Counted from the stretch's first letter, positions 28,068 to 37,379 are shown. The stretch: DNA of 64,000 bases from Ruminiclostridium hungatei (GCF_002051585.1 NZ_MZGX01000027.1:1-64000), one strand, 5' to 3'. The notes: generated by a model not told the origin, from the sequence alone. A program made the numbers and translations.

Positions 28068-28555
28068 TGCTGATTCTCCTCCTCCAATTCAACTTTTAAT
28101 AATTTGCGTCCCCGAAGCAGGCGCATTTTAACGGCTGACCGGGATAAATCTATTATCCTGGCAATTTCTTCAACGTTATATCCCTCAATATAATAAAGGT
28201 GAATAACAATTTTGTATTTTGGCGGCAAGGTCAGTATCTGCTCAAGCACATGCCCCTGATCTTCACCAGAGCAGTAATCAGATAGTTCATCGATATGAAG
28301 TGTATTATGGCGGAGTTTGAATCTTCGCATGTCCTTGCAAACATTGTTGGCAACCTTTATAAACCAGGCCTTCTCATGTTCGGGCTCATTGAATACGGGT
28401 CTTTTATTTATGTAGCGAAGGAAAGTATCCTGTAATGCGTCCTCCGCATCAACTGTGTTGGATAAAATTACGAAACATAATTTAAACAGCATGTTGCCGT
28501 ACCTGCTATAAGCATTTTCTAAATCATCCTCCGGTGAACCTGAGAGAAAAGGCAC
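28064..28555 (-). CDS. ECF-type RNA polymerase sigma factor
   Basis: A sigma-70-family extracytoplasmic-function factor of about 163 residues. Region 2 is seen as YGNMLFKLCFVILSNTVDAE followed by DALQDTFLRYIN. Region 4 is LPPKYKIVIHLYYIEGYNVE followed by EIARIIDLSRSAVKMRLLRG, a clear helix-turn-helix. The start is chosen at GTG 28555, eight bases after AGGAG. Upstream ATG codons in the same frame at 28627 and 28588 have no ribosome site and would add residues unlike the family. The ATGA overlap with the next gene couples it to the anti-sigma factor. Target promoters were not identified. Confidence 0.9.
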   Translation of the reverse strand: MPFLSGSPEDDLENAYSRYGNMLFKLCFVILSNTVDAEDALQDTFLRYINKRPVFNEPEHEKAWFIKVANNVCKDMRRFKLRHNTLHIDELSDYCSGEDQGHVLEQILTLPPKYKIVIHLYYIEGYNVEEIARIIDLSRSAVKMRLLRGRKLLKVELEEENQQ

Positions 28556-28764
28556 CTCATCATCTCCTTTCACTATTAACACGTTCATAAGGCATGAATG
28601 GTCACAAAATATAAAAATATAAATCAACCCATGCCATTACATCAGAATGTAAGAATAATGTGGAGCATAACATTATTCGGCAGTTAACTGCTTTGAAAGT
28701 TCTTTAATTAAACTTGCGCCATATTCTGCACGCTCGTTATTGCCTTGCTTTCACTGACGGCAAG

Positions 28765-28820
28765 CCTCCAGTTGCAAGTACCACCTTTTCGGTGGGTAAC
28801 AAGAGCAGGCGGGCTGGAGG
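28765..28820. other. Nested inverted repeat of unknown function
   Basis: CCTCCAG (28765-28771) pairs with CTGGAGG (28814-28820), enclosing TACCACC/GGTGGGTA (28779-28798) around a TTTTC loop. It sits between the stop of an AraC gene and the sigma-factor region, about 25 bases past the stop at 28845. There is no T run, so it is not a classical terminator. The rest of 28556-28844 holds nothing recognisable. Confidence 0.4.
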
Positions 28821-28844
28821 AGTACATTAAATCCGTTTAACAAA

Positions 28845-29642
28845 CTATAAACTCTTTACCCCTTTCCTGTACTCCGTGGGAGTCATTCCATAGGACTGAA
28901 GAAAAGCCCTGTTGAAGGTTCTGTAGTTGCCAAAGCCCGACATGAAGGCAACCTCGGTCAGGTTTGAATTTCCGTTGGAAATGAGCTGGGCGGCGTGGCG
29001 GGAGCGCAGTGCATTCATATAGCTGTTGAACCCGCAGCCCAGATAGGCATTGAAGAATTTTGAAAAATAATCCTTATTATAGCCGAAGTGCCGGGCCAGA
29101 GTTTCAATTGAAAGTGAATCCAAAAAATTCTGCTGCAAATACACCAGTATTTTTCTGGCAAGGTCGGTGCTGCTTGCGGCAGGCTTATCCATAAGCTCCA
29201 CACAGTCCGATATCATTCCCAGTATATAATAGGCAGCACCCTTGCTGACCAGCTCGTTTGCCGAATACTGGGTCTCCAGCAGCTTTTCCAGCATGCCCAA
29301 AATATTGTCCGTGTTTTCACAGCTTCCAATAAAGGGGCTTGAAAAAACCTTGGAACGGATAGCTGCAACATAGCTGTCAACAAGCTCCACAGGAATAATC
29401 ATGACAATGATATCCGAGTTCTCCTTATTTGTATAGGAATGTATATCATAGCTGTTGGCAACGGAAAGACAGCCCTTTGTCAGGGTTTTTATCTGTCCGT
29501 TGATGTTAATGCTGATTTTTCCGCTGACAACATACACCAGTTCAATATTCGAGTGGAAATGGGGCTCAAAGTAGTTTTCAGAAACTCTGAATATGTGGAT
29601 TTTGTGGTCTGCTTCTCTGGATATTTCAAAGTAGGCGCTCAT
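28845..29642 (-). CDS. AraC-family transcriptional regulator with N-terminal cupin
   Basis: A 265-residue regulator. The N-terminal cupin-type sensor has a FEPHFHSNIELVYVVSG stretch, typical of sugar-sensing AraC proteins. The C-terminal paired helix-turn-helix reads IETLARHFGYNKDYFSKFF and LTEVAFMSGFGNYRTFNRAF, closing with TPTEYRKG. The ATG at 29642 is chosen because GAGG lies six bases upstream. A GTG four codons earlier is possible but poorer. No neighbour suggests a target: upstream is a long non-coding leader running the other way toward the glycolytic genes. Confidence 0.85.
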   Translation of the reverse strand: MSAYFEISREADHKIHIFRVSENYFEPHFHSNIELVYVVSGKISININGQIKTLTKGCLSVANSYDIHSYTNKENSDIIVMIIPVELVDSYVAAIRSKVFSSPFIGSCENTDNILGMLEKLLETQYSANELVSKGAAYYILGMISDCVELMDKPAASSTDLARKILVYLQQNFLDSLSIETLARHFGYNKDYFSKFFNAYLGCGFNSYMNALRSRHAAQLISNGNSNLTEVAFMSGFGNYRTFNRAFLQSYGMTPTEYRKGVKSL

Positions 29643-30020
29643 AAACGACCTCACAAATAATGCTCATATATTGTGGCTATATCAGTTTTTGTCTTGAAAT
29701 TCATACTTATTTACTATCGATATTATCAAAACAGCAATATCATTGTCAATATGGCAGCGGTATATGCTGCTTGCAGCCTCCTGCTTTTTTACTGCTGCCA
29801 TCCGGCGGTATAATGCGGCTGAATAATGTCAAGTTTTGACTGGCAAATCAACTCGGCTTTCAGGCTATGACCATGTGATGTCCATTGAGCACCTCTTAAA
29901 CAGCACTTGAGAAACGTAAACTTTGCACAATACATGAATTAATTGCTGTATGTTTCTTACGAAACACCCGGGGCACATCCGGGCACATTGTGCAAATGTG
30001 TTAATTTAATGACAAACCTA

Positions 30021-30049
30021 TTGAAATAACCATGAAAAAGATGTAAAAT
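30021..30049 (+). promoter_or_regulatory. Sigma-A-type promoter for the glycolytic genes
   Basis: TTGAAA (30021-30026), 17-base spacer, TAAAAT (30044-30049). It lies about 340 bases before the pgk-tpi start, implying a long leader that contains hairpin-forming GC-rich sequence around 30241-30310. A loose Rex-like match (gtgttaatttaatgacaa, 29998-30015, three mismatches) sits just upstream. No gene is evident from 29643 to 30394. Confidence 0.6.
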
Positions 30050-30394
30050 TACTTTGGTTATCTAAATACATATAAAATACCAATGGTATACAGTCATTTA
30101 GCATAATTCAAAATAAATCATGACACCGAGGTTATGATTATATGGAAAATTGGACAATATACATAGTATGCGTAAAGCAGACAGTAAGAGAGTTTTCCCT
30201 GAATTCCCACACAGTTTATTAACGAGACTACAGATGTTCGGTTTGCCCGCGGGCGGCTTTACATCCTGCCGCTTTGTTTTTCTGCGGCGGACAAAAAAGT
30301 CTTGTTGAAACGGCATATATGGCAAGAAAATTTTTCAACCGAAAAATTTTTTATTGGATTTATGCATTATAAAAATATATAGGAGTGTGAACAT

Positions 30395-32335
30395 ATGAGT
30401 ATGATGAACAAGAAGACCATCGAAGATATTGATGTGTCCGGAAAAAAAGTTATTGTAAGAGTTGATTTTAACGTACCATTGGATGCTGATAGAAATATCA
30501 CTGACGATAAGAGAATAGTTGGTGCACTTCCTACCATCAAATATCTTGTGGAAAAGGGTGCAAAGACAATATTGGTTTCCCATCTGGGAAGACCCAAGGA
30601 AGGTTTTGAAGATAAATACAGTATGAAGCCCACTGCTGTCAGACTTGGAGAGCTTCTCGGCAAGGAAGTTGTCGTGGCAAAGGATGTTATCGGAGAAGAT
30701 GCCAAGGCTAAGGCTGCCGCATTAAAAAATGGCGAAATACTTATGCTTGAAAACGTAAGATTCCATAAGGAAGAGACAAAGAACAATCCGGAGTTTGCAA
30801 AAGAACTTGCAAGCATGGCTGAAATATTTGTAAATGACGCATTCGGGACTGCTCACAGAGCTCACGCTTCAACAGCGGGACTTGCCGACTATTTGCCCGC
30901 AGTATGCGGTTTCCTCATAAAGAAGGAAATTGAATTCATGGGCAAGGCGCTGGCTAACCCTGCAAGACCGTTTGTTGCAATCCTGGGCGGTGCAAAAGTG
31001 TCCGATAAGATTGCCGTTATTGAAAATCTTATAGATAAGGTTGACACTTTAATAATCGGCGGCGGCATGGCTTATACCTTCTTGAAGGCAAAGGGCTACC
31101 ATATCGGAAATTCCATCTGTGAGGATGACAAGATCGAGCTTGCAAAGAGCTTGATGGAAAAGGCCGAGACAAAGGGCGTAAATTTGATGCTTCCAATAGG
31201 CAGCATGGTTGCACAGGAATTCAAGAACGATACCGAAATCAAATACGTTCCATCCGATGCAATGCCTGACGGCTGGATGGGTATGGATATAGGCTCGCTT
31301 ACCATAGAGAAGTTTGCAAAGGAAATAAAGAAGGCAAAGACAGTTATCTGGAACGGACCTATGGGAGTTTTTGAATTCCCGAATTTTGCCACAGGTACAA
31401 AGGAAATTGCCAAGGCTGTTGCAGAATCCGGCGCTCTTTCAATAGTAGGCGGAGGAGATTCTGCTGCTGCTGTTGAGCAACTGGGCTTTGCTGATAAGAT
31501 TACCCACATTTCAACCGGTGGAGGAGCTTCTCTGGAATATCTGGAAGGAAAAATACTTCCGGGTATAGCTGTCCTCATGGACAAGAATCCAAGAAAGACT
31601 ATTGCAGCAGGAAACTGGAAGATGAATAAGACTCCAAAGGAAGCTGTTGAGTTTGTAAACGAATTGAAGGCAAGTGTTGCAGATGCTTCAAACGAAGTAG
31701 TTGTTGGAGTTCCCTTTGTTTGCATCCCCGGAGTTGTTGAAGCTGTGAAGGGTACAAACATAAAGGTTGCTGCACAGAATATGCACTGGGAAGAAAAGGG
31801 AGCCTTCACCGGCGAAGTTTCAGGCCCCATGCTGGCCGACCTGGGAGTTGATTATGTAATAATCGGACACTCCGAAAGAAGAGAATATTTCGGTGAAACC
31901 AACGAAATGATCAATAAAAAGGCTCACGCTATATTCAAATATGGCATGACTCCAATTATCTGCTGCGGTGAGACACTCACTCAGAGAGAGCAGGGAGTTA
32001 CAGCCGACCACGTAAGATACCAGATCAAGGTTGCTTTACTTGGCTTGACACCTGAGCAGGTCAAGAAGACTGTTATAGCTTATGAGCCTATCTGGGCCAT
32101 AGGAACAGGAAAAACCGCTACCAATGAACAGGCGAATGAAGTTTGCACGGTTATCAGAGAATTGGTATGCGAGCTCTATGGTGAAGAGGTTACTGAACAG
32201 GTAAGAATTCAGTACGGCGGAAGCGTAAATGCAAAGAATGCTGCCGAACTGTTCGCAATGTCCGATATAGACGGTGGTCTTGTAGGCGGAGCAAGCCTGA
32301 AGGTTGACGAATTCACAGTAATCGCCAACGCATAA
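30395..32335 (+). CDS. pgk-tpiA: Fused phosphoglycerate kinase-triosephosphate isomerase
   Basis: A 646-residue single chain catalysing two glycolytic steps. Residues 1 to about 398 are phosphoglycerate kinase: [51 protein letters not shown]. From about R400 a full triosephosphate isomerase begins with GNWKMNKT and includes the catalytic His in [13 protein letters not shown] and Glu in [14 protein letters not shown]. The normal PGK end (PGIAVLMDK) runs into the normal TIM start ([11 protein letters not shown]) with only two or three linker residues and no internal stop. The fusion is therefore tight and in frame. Start ATG 30395 has GGAGTG upstream. gpmI follows, and no gap gene is in the window. 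Confidence 0.95.
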   Translation: MSMMNKKTIEDIDVSGKKVIVRVDFNVPLDADRNITDDKRIVGALPTIKYLVEKGAKTILVSHLGRPKEGFEDKYSMKPTAVRLGELLGKEVVVAKDVIGEDAKAKAAALKNGEILMLENVRFHKEETKNNPEFAKELASMAEIFVNDAFGTAHRAHASTAGLADYLPAVCGFLIKKEIEFMGKALANPARPFVAILGGAKVSDKIAVIENLIDKVDTLIIGGGMAYTFLKAKGYHIGNSICEDDKIELAKSLMEKAETKGVNLMLPIGSMVAQEFKNDTEIKYVPSDAMPDGWMGMDIGSLTIEKFAKEIKKAKTVIWNGPMGVFEFPNFATGTKEIAKAVAESGALSIVGGGDSAAAVEQLGFADKITHISTGGGASLEYLEGKILPGIAVLMDKNPRKTIAAGNWKMNKTPKEAVEFVNELKASVADASNEVVVGVPFVCIPGVVEAVKGTNIKVAAQNMHWEEKGAFTGEVSGPMLADLGVDYVIIGHSERREYFGETNEMINKKAHAIFKYGMTPIICCGETLTQREQGVTADHVRYQIKVALLGLTPEQVKKTVIAYEPIWAIGTGKTATNEQANEVCTVIRELVCELYGEEVTEQVRIQYGGSVNAKNAAELFAMSDIDGGLVGGASLKVDEFTVIANA

Positions 32336-32406
32336 GACTGCTTCAGGCGGAAACTGTCTATTCAACTGTTTTATTAAATGTGATTTATATTATTACCTGA
32401 AATAGA

Positions 32407-32445
32407 ATTTGACCCTCCGGTAGGTGCTGTGCTGGGGGGTCAAAT
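32407..32445 (+). terminator. Inverted repeat between pgk-tpi and gpmI
   Basis: Twelve-base arms (32407-32418 and 32434-32445) pair with one mismatch around a 15-base loop. A U-tract is lacking, so it may be an attenuating or mRNA-stabilising hairpin rather than a full terminator. Confidence 0.5.
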
Positions 32446-32510
32446 TGTAAAATTGGAAGTATATGAGCAAGTCAGATTATTAACCGTTATAACATAAGGG
32501 AGAATATTGT

Positions 32511-34046
32511 ATGGAAAAGAAATTAGTTACGTTAATGATCCTGGACGGTTTTGGCAACAATCCCAGAACGGAAGGGAATGCAATTGCTGCTGCAAACAAG
32601 CCCAACCTGGACAAATACCTTGCAACCTGCCCGAATACAATCGTCCACACAAGCGGTATGGATGTGGGACTGCCTGAGGGACAGATGGGAAACTCCGAGG
32701 TAGGGCATACAAACATAGGTGCCGGAAGAATAGTTTATCAGGAACTGACCAGGATAACCAAGTCAATAATTGACGGAGATTTTTATGAAAAGGAAGAATT
32801 CCTGAAGGCCATTGAGAACTGCAAAAAGAATAATTCAAAGCTGCATCTTTTCGGGTTGCTTTCAGACGGAGGAGTACACAGCCACAACACGCATCTGTAT
32901 GGACTGCTTGAACTGGCCAGGAGAAATGGCTTAAAGGACGTTTTTGTTCATTGCTTCTTTGACGGAAGAGACGTTCCGCCGGACAGCGCAAAGGTTTACA
33001 CAGAAGAACTTGAGGCAAAGCTTGCGGAAATCGGCGTTGGAAAGGTAGCGTCTGTAATGGGCAGGTACTTCTCCATGGATAGGGACAACCGCTGGGAGAG
33101 AGTACAGCAGGCCTATGAAGTGATGGTGCTTGGAAAGGGCCTTACTGCAAACTCTGCTGTGGAGGCGGTTGTAAATTCCTATGAAAAGAAGGAATTTGAC
33201 GAATTCGTCAAGCCTACTGCCATATTGGAGAACGGAAAGCCCGTTGCTACAATAGCTGCCGGCGACTCTGTAATATTCTTCAACTTCAGGCCGGACAGAG
33301 CAAGAGAAATCACAAGAACCTTCGTTGACCCCGAATTCAAAGGCTTCGAAAGGGCAAACGGCTTTTTCCCGCTTTATTATGTGTGCATGACCCAATATGA
33401 CAGGACCATGCCCAATGTAGTTGTTGCCTTCAAGCCGCAGACCCTTGAAAACACCTTTGGTGAATATATCAGCAAGCTGGGCTACAGACAGCTCAGAATT
33501 GCTGAAACAGAAAAGTACGCACATGTTACCTTCTTCTTCAACGGTGGAGTTGAAAACCAGTATGAAGGCGAGGACAGGGCGCTTATACCGTCACCGAAGG
33601 TGGCAACCTATGATATGAAGCCTGAAATGAGCGCCTACGAAGTTGCAGACGAGTGTGTCAGGAGAATAGACTCAAAGCAGTACGATGTTATTATACTGAA
33701 TTTTGCCAACTGTGATATGGTTGGACATACAGGCGACTTCAATGCTGCAAAGGCTGCCGTTGAAGCGGTGGATGCCTGCGTGGGCAAGGTGGTGGACGCT
33801 GTCGCCGCACAGGAGGGGATTGTACTTATAACTGCCGACCATGGAAATGCGGAACAGATGATTGACTATGAAAACGGCGGTGCATTTACAGCCCATACAA
33901 CCTATGTGGTGCCGTTGATAGGTATCGGTCTGGGGGATGCAAAACTCAAGGAAGGAAAGCTTGCCGACCTTACGCCAACTATCCTGGATATTCTGGGAGA
34001 AGCCAAGCCGGCGGAAATGACGGGAGAATCCCTGCTGGTAAGGTAA
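32511..34046 (+). CDS. gpmI: 2,3-bisphosphoglycerate-independent phosphoglycerate mutase
   Basis: Interconverts 3- and 2-phosphoglycerate (EC 5.4.2.12) using two Mn ions, no cofactor. The 511-residue length is typical. Visible motifs include the metal-site start LMILDGFG, the catalytic serine loop GNSEVGHTNIGAG near residue 62, the substrate region FFDGRDVPPDSA, FNFRPDRAREITR, and the second metal cluster NCDMVGHTGD and TADHGNAEQM. Start ATG 32511 has AAGGGAG upstream. It lies 175 bases after the PGK-TIM fusion and before a strong terminator. Enolase, the next enzyme, lies four kilobases further on. Confidence 0.97.
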   Translation: MEKKLVTLMILDGFGNNPRTEGNAIAAANKPNLDKYLATCPNTIVHTSGMDVGLPEGQMGNSEVGHTNIGAGRIVYQELTRITKSIIDGDFYEKEEFLKAIENCKKNNSKLHLFGLLSDGGVHSHNTHLYGLLELARRNGLKDVFVHCFFDGRDVPPDSAKVYTEELEAKLAEIGVGKVASVMGRYFSMDRDNRWERVQQAYEVMVLGKGLTANSAVEAVVNSYEKKEFDEFVKPTAILENGKPVATIAAGDSVIFFNFRPDRAREITRTFVDPEFKGFERANGFFPLYYVCMTQYDRTMPNVVVAFKPQTLENTFGEYISKLGYRQLRIAETEKYAHVTFFFNGGVENQYEGEDRALIPSPKVATYDMKPEMSAYEVADECVRRIDSKQYDVIILNFANCDMVGHTGDFNAAKAAVEAVDACVGKVVDAVAAQEGIVLITADHGNAEQMIDYENGGAFTAHTTYVVPLIGIGLGDAKLKEGKLADLTPTILDILGEAKPAEMTGESLLVR

Positions 34047-34095
34047 TATTATAGAAAAACTGATAAAAAAGAACTGATAATAAGAACTGATAATA

Positions 34096-34137
34096 AAAAA
34101 CCCTGCCTGATTCAAATTGAGAAAAGGCAGGGTTTTT
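34096..34137. terminator. Bidirectional terminator between convergent genes
   Basis: Perfect 13-bp stem (34096-34108 with 34125-34137) including A and T runs at its ends. It serves gpmI (plus) and the Ig-like protein gene (minus). Confidence 0.9.
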
Positions 34138-34236
34138 AAATTGTTCTTCCCGACGGCTCACATAGCATCAGGAGTATTGTTTCATGTCATCAATCAATAA
34201 CTGCTGGCGGGGTTAATAAATAAATTACTTTATTTA

Positions 34237-35436
34237 TTAATAATCCTCGTCCTCCTCAGTGACTGTAATAGTCTGTGAGTTGGTTACGCTTCCGCTGGTC
34301 ATGGTGATGGTTGTAGTTCCTGCGCTGACAGGTGTGATTATGCACATGCCATAAATGTCAGGCTGTGATACTGTGGCAACGCCGGGATTGGAGGAGGTCA
34401 CTGTAACGGTTCCGGGAGCATTTACAGGAACCTTGTATACGTAAAGTTCTATAGGTTCTCCGCCAACAGTGGTTTCTGTATCAGAAAGATCACAGTCAAT
34501 AGCAGTCAGTATAACCTTTTTAATTGTTATCTTGCAGGTACCGATGAGCTTTTTGGGATCAGGTTTTTTTGTATCCTCGTATATCTTTACTTCTGTGGTG
34601 CCTTCAGCCAGCCCCTTAAGATATGTGGTACCCTCACTGACATAGCCTTCCATCATTTTTTCATCATAGTCAAAGAGATAGCTTACATCCGATCTGCAGT
34701 TTTCAATTAAATCAAATGCCAATTCAGAGGAACCCAGGTCGAAGTTTCTCGCTGGAACAACAGTTGCCTTTTTAACGATATACTTGAGGGTCGCTACTGT
34801 CCTGGTAACCTTGTTATAGGTTTCCTTAACAGTAACAGTGTAAGTACCTGCAGCAGTGGCGGTATAGCTATGCTTTATAAAATACATACCGTCAAACTTG
34901 CTCTGAGTTTCCTTCATGGTGAAGTTCTTGCTGTTTGAAACATAGGTATAGGTCGCATCGTTGTTTCTGCTAATTATTTCAATTGGCTCGGAGGCTGTGC
35001 TTGTGCCGATAGTGAGAACAGGAACATAGTCCTGAACAAGAGTGGCAGCCTTTACAGTCACCGCACAGGTTCCGATTTTGGTGGTCTTTCCGTTAAGCTT
35101 CTGATTGCAGGTAATAGTGGCTGTACCGGCCTTTAAGCCTGTCAGGACTGCTTTGGCACCGCTGGCCTTTACAGTGAGGACCTTTGTATTGCTGGAAGTA
35201 AAGGTGTAGGTTGCCTTTTTGTCGGCATTGGAAACAGACAAGGTATATTTGTTCTCTTTTGAATAATAATCAAAAGCTCCTTCTGTACTGCCTGTGCCGA
35301 TAATCATTTTTGCCACAATGGCAGGTTTTGCTGCTGCAGCCTGAACCGGATTTGCCGCAAATCCTGCGGGAAGTAATAGTGATGCCAATAATACCACACA
35401 CACCAATACTTTAAATATTGCGTTCTTCTTAGTCAT
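34237..35436 (-). CDS. Secreted protein with bacterial Ig-like repeats
   Basis: A 399-residue exported protein with a clear signal peptide (MTKKNAIFKVLVCVVLLASL, ending near PVQAAAA). Three or four beta-sandwich, BIG2-like segments follow. The pattern (SSNTKVLTVKASGAKAVLTG followed by LKAGTATITC, and SSNPGVATVSQPD followed by SAGTTTITMTSG) is the hallmark of bacterial Ig-like domain 2. There is no catalytic domain, sortase motif or membrane anchor, so it is probably a wall- or matrix-associated structural or adhesive protein. Start 35436 has GGAGGGAG eight bases upstream; an upstream extension is dismissed. It is transcribed toward gpmI, inside the glycolytic region but unrelated to it. Confidence 0.85.
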   Translation of the reverse strand: MTKKNAIFKVLVCVVLLASLLLPAGFAANPVQAAAAKPAIVAKMIIGTGSTEGAFDYYSKENKYTLSVSNADKKATYTFTSSNTKVLTVKASGAKAVLTGLKAGTATITCNQKLNGKTTKIGTCAVTVKAATLVQDYVPVLTIGTSTASEPIEIISRNNDATYTYVSNSKNFTMKETQSKFDGMYFIKHSYTATAAGTYTVTVKETYNKVTRTVATLKYIVKKATVVPARNFDLGSSELAFDLIENCRSDVSYLFDYDEKMMEGYVSEGTTYLKGLAEGTTEVKIYEDTKKPDPKKLIGTCKITIKKVILTAIDCDLSDTETTVGGEPIELYVYKVPVNAPGTVTVTSSNPGVATVSQPDIYGMCIITPVSAGTTTITMTSGSVTNSQTITVTEEDEDY

Positions 35437-35691
35437 TGATAACTCCCTCCGTAAATAAGTAAAATATTGAACTGCATAAACTGACATGATAAAACTATTT
35501 CTCATAGATTAGTATGAAAAAAATATCAATTTATGTCAATTGTAGCATAAAAACCGATGAGTTTACCATAGTTTAGCAAAAAATATAAAAAGTCAATTTT
35601 CAGAGCCAACTTGCCCTTCTTATTTCCCATAAGAAGGTAAAAATTAACTTTTATAGAAATTAAATACATACGCTTAAGGGAGGCTAAGAAA

Positions 35692-36762
35692 ATGAAAAAA
35701 CCAATAAAGACTGTTTTATTTTTTAAAAAGTTTTCAAAGAACTATAAGAAATTTGGCAGACTTATACACAGGTTATATAAAATCTTAAGGTCCCCTTTTA
35801 TCAGAACCTTGATCAACTTTCTCTTCACGTTTGTATTTGCATTTCAAATGCAGTTGACGGATTTTCATACATTTAAGTTTGATCAGTTGGAATTTTACGG
35901 CGACAAGGTGCATATACTGGTAACATTCGTGTTTATTGTGGTGTACAATTGGCTGGTGCTTGTAATTGACAGCTATCAAAAGTACCAGGCGCAGGCAATA
36001 AAGTGCATCAAGGAAACCGTAAACAGGGAAACAGTCATAAATCAGACCATTGGCAGGAAGCTGTACGACATAACAAGCAGTATATCTTTAAAATCAAGTA
36101 TTATCCCAACCAAATCCGATTTCGGCAATATCAGCTATCAGGATATCGCTGCGCTTGTATGCCATAATATTTATGATGCCATAAAAATTTCTACCGGAAG
36201 AGAATCCCATCAGGTTTCTCTCATGCAGAAGTTTAAAGAAAAGCGTTCCGGGTTAGAATATATAAAGATGATCAGCTATGGAAATGCCAACCAGATTTCA
36301 CCCAGCCAGTTTGACCGGCATTTTTATCTGAAAAGCGATCAGAATTTTTACCAGGTAAGAATTTTTAACAATAACCAGAACAATATTTTTATATTGAAGA
36401 AACCGGAGGAAATCAAAAAGGAGTGTGTTTACGGAAAAAACAGCAATGAAAAAATGACCCAGTATATTGCAATGCCTGTTTTCTGTGAAAATCAGGGCAT
36501 TATATCGCTGCTTCAGATTGAAATTGCTGATGATGTACATATAGGAAGAACTTTTGATGAAATAAGAGAATTTGTTAAGCCATTTATGGCGTATATACAT
36601 ATACTGACAGTGAACTACTATCAGAATGAATTATTCAAGGTATTGGTCAAGAAATTTGATATACTGAAGAAAAGTAAAGAGAGGAAAGTTTTTAATGAAG
36701 GGATGAGGAAGTATGAACAAAACTATGGGGAAACTAATACGTTTATTGCCCCAAAAGACTAA
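35692..36762 (+). CDS. Unknown membrane protein with possible GAF-like C-terminal domain
   Basis: A 356-residue protein I do not recognise. It begins with a basic region, then two hydrophobic segments (about 42-58 and 74-94) suggesting a membrane hairpin with both ends inside. The remaining 260 residues are soluble. Their alternating pattern (SYQDIAALVCHNIYDAIKIS, YIAMPVFCENQGIISLLQIE) recalls a GAF-type sensor domain, although this is a weak impression. Start ATG 35692 has GGGAGG upstream, preceded by an 8-bp hairpin at 35615-35637. A small gene overlaps its end by 50 bases, which suggests the two act together. Confidence 0.6.
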   Translation: MKKPIKTVLFFKKFSKNYKKFGRLIHRLYKILRSPFIRTLINFLFTFVFAFQMQLTDFHTFKFDQLEFYGDKVHILVTFVFIVVYNWLVLVIDSYQKYQAQAIKCIKETVNRETVINQTIGRKLYDITSSISLKSSIIPTKSDFGNISYQDIAALVCHNIYDAIKISTGRESHQVSLMQKFKEKRSGLEYIKMISYGNANQISPSQFDRHFYLKSDQNFYQVRIFNNNQNNIFILKKPEEIKKECVYGKNSNEKMTQYIAMPVFCENQGIISLLQIEIADDVHIGRTFDEIREFVKPFMAYIHILTVNYYQNELFKVLVKKFDILKKSKERKVFNEGMRKYEQNYGETNTFIAPKD

Positions 36763-36916
36763 TGACGCCGAGTATACGAAAATTAACTTCGTTCCGGAGG
36801 ATACCGATTATATACAGGATCATAAAGCATTTGAGGACAGGAGACAGCAGTTGATAAATGAATATGAATTGCAGTTAAGCCAATATATAAATAATACCAC
36901 AATGCAGATAATGTAA
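36713..36916 (+). CDS. Small hypothetical protein overlapping the membrane-protein gene
   Basis: A 67-residue protein of unknown family, hydrophilic and helix-prone in its second half (KAFEDRRQQLINEYELQLSQ). It has no cysteine motif or membrane segment. Its ATG lies 50 bases inside the preceding gene in another frame and has GAGGAAG directly upstream, so translational coupling is likely. A terminator follows at 36933-36958. The good ribosome site and tight overlap argue that it is real. The function is unknown and is possibly a partner of the membrane protein. Confidence 0.55.
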   Translation: MNKTMGKLIRLLPQKTNDAEYTKINFVPEDTDYIQDHKAFEDRRQQLINEYELQLSQYINNTTMQIM

Positions 36917-36932
36917 ATGGATACAAACATTT

Positions 36933-36958
36933 AAAGCCCTCAGTCCACTGAGAGCTTT
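36933..36958. terminator. Bidirectional terminator
   Basis: Twelve-base arms with one mismatch (36933-36944 and 36947-36958). It reaches into the stop codon of the convergent XRE gene. Confidence 0.75.
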
Positions 36959-37379
36959 ATTTATTGGTTCCGGGCCTGCCGGGATTAGTATTTCTGCCGG
37001 TGCCTCCCTTGCCGGGAAGACTTTTGCCGTGGCTGCGGACGGCGGTATTTTTATATTTCAGCCGCATCAGCTCCACATACTCCTTGACACGCTGGATAGC
37101 CTCGTCGGGCAAGTCCCCAAGACGGATATCATAGGCTTCGGGAGATTCGGCAATGTACTCGTCCAGAGGCATGCGCTTGGACGTACGGCCAACAAGATAA
37201 TCAAGAGAAACCCCGAAAAAGTCCGCAAGCTTCTTCAAAACATATTCATCCTTTGGAAATCTGTTGTTGGCTTCATAATAGCCGATAACCCTGTCGGATA
37301 TATTGACAATCCTGCCCAACTCTCTTTGAGTCATACCCTTTTCTTCTCTTAATTCTCTAAGTATGTCGCCAAATCCCAT
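36957..37379 (-). CDS. XRE-family helix-turn-helix regulator
   Basis: A 140-residue DNA-binding protein. Residues about 6-62 form a Cro/CI-type HTH (LRELREEKGMTQRELGRI, ISDRVIGYYEANNRFPKD, LKKLADFFGVSLDYLVG). The rest is a short helical segment and a basic, Gly-rich tail, with no peptidase or cupin domain. Start ATG 37379 has GGAGG upstream. It faces away from the Spo0E-like gene, with about 210 bases of AT-rich sequence between. In Clostridia such small regulators often control lifestyle switches, but no target is visible here. Its terminator overlaps its own stop codon. Confidence 0.85.
   Translation of the reverse strand: MGFGDILRELREEKGMTQRELGRIVNISDRVIGYYEANNRFPKDEYVLKKLADFFGVSLDYLVGRTSKRMPLDEYIAESPEAYDIRLGDLPDEAIQRVKEYVELMRLKYKNTAVRSHGKSLPGKGGTGRNTNPGRPGTNK

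Noticed and set aside
28765-28820. Possible T-box (GGTGGTAC) or c-di-GMP riboswitch on either strand
   Set aside because: The T-box consensus is not completed, there is no specifier stem and no aminoacylation or amino-acid gene downstream. The c-di-GMP-I core is also incomplete.
30098-30325. A 75-codon minus-strand frame upstream of pgk-tpi
   Set aside because: No ribosome site, no family pattern, and it lies across the promoter-leader of the glycolytic gene.
31575-31605. PGK-TIM junction as a sequencing frameshift joining two genes
   Set aside because: Both halves are in one uninterrupted frame with natural ends and no duplicated or missing residues. An error would need to remove both a stop and an intergenic region.
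31096-31830. A 244-codon minus-strand frame inside pgk-tpi
   Set aside because: Antisense to a strongly conserved enzyme with no domain of its own.
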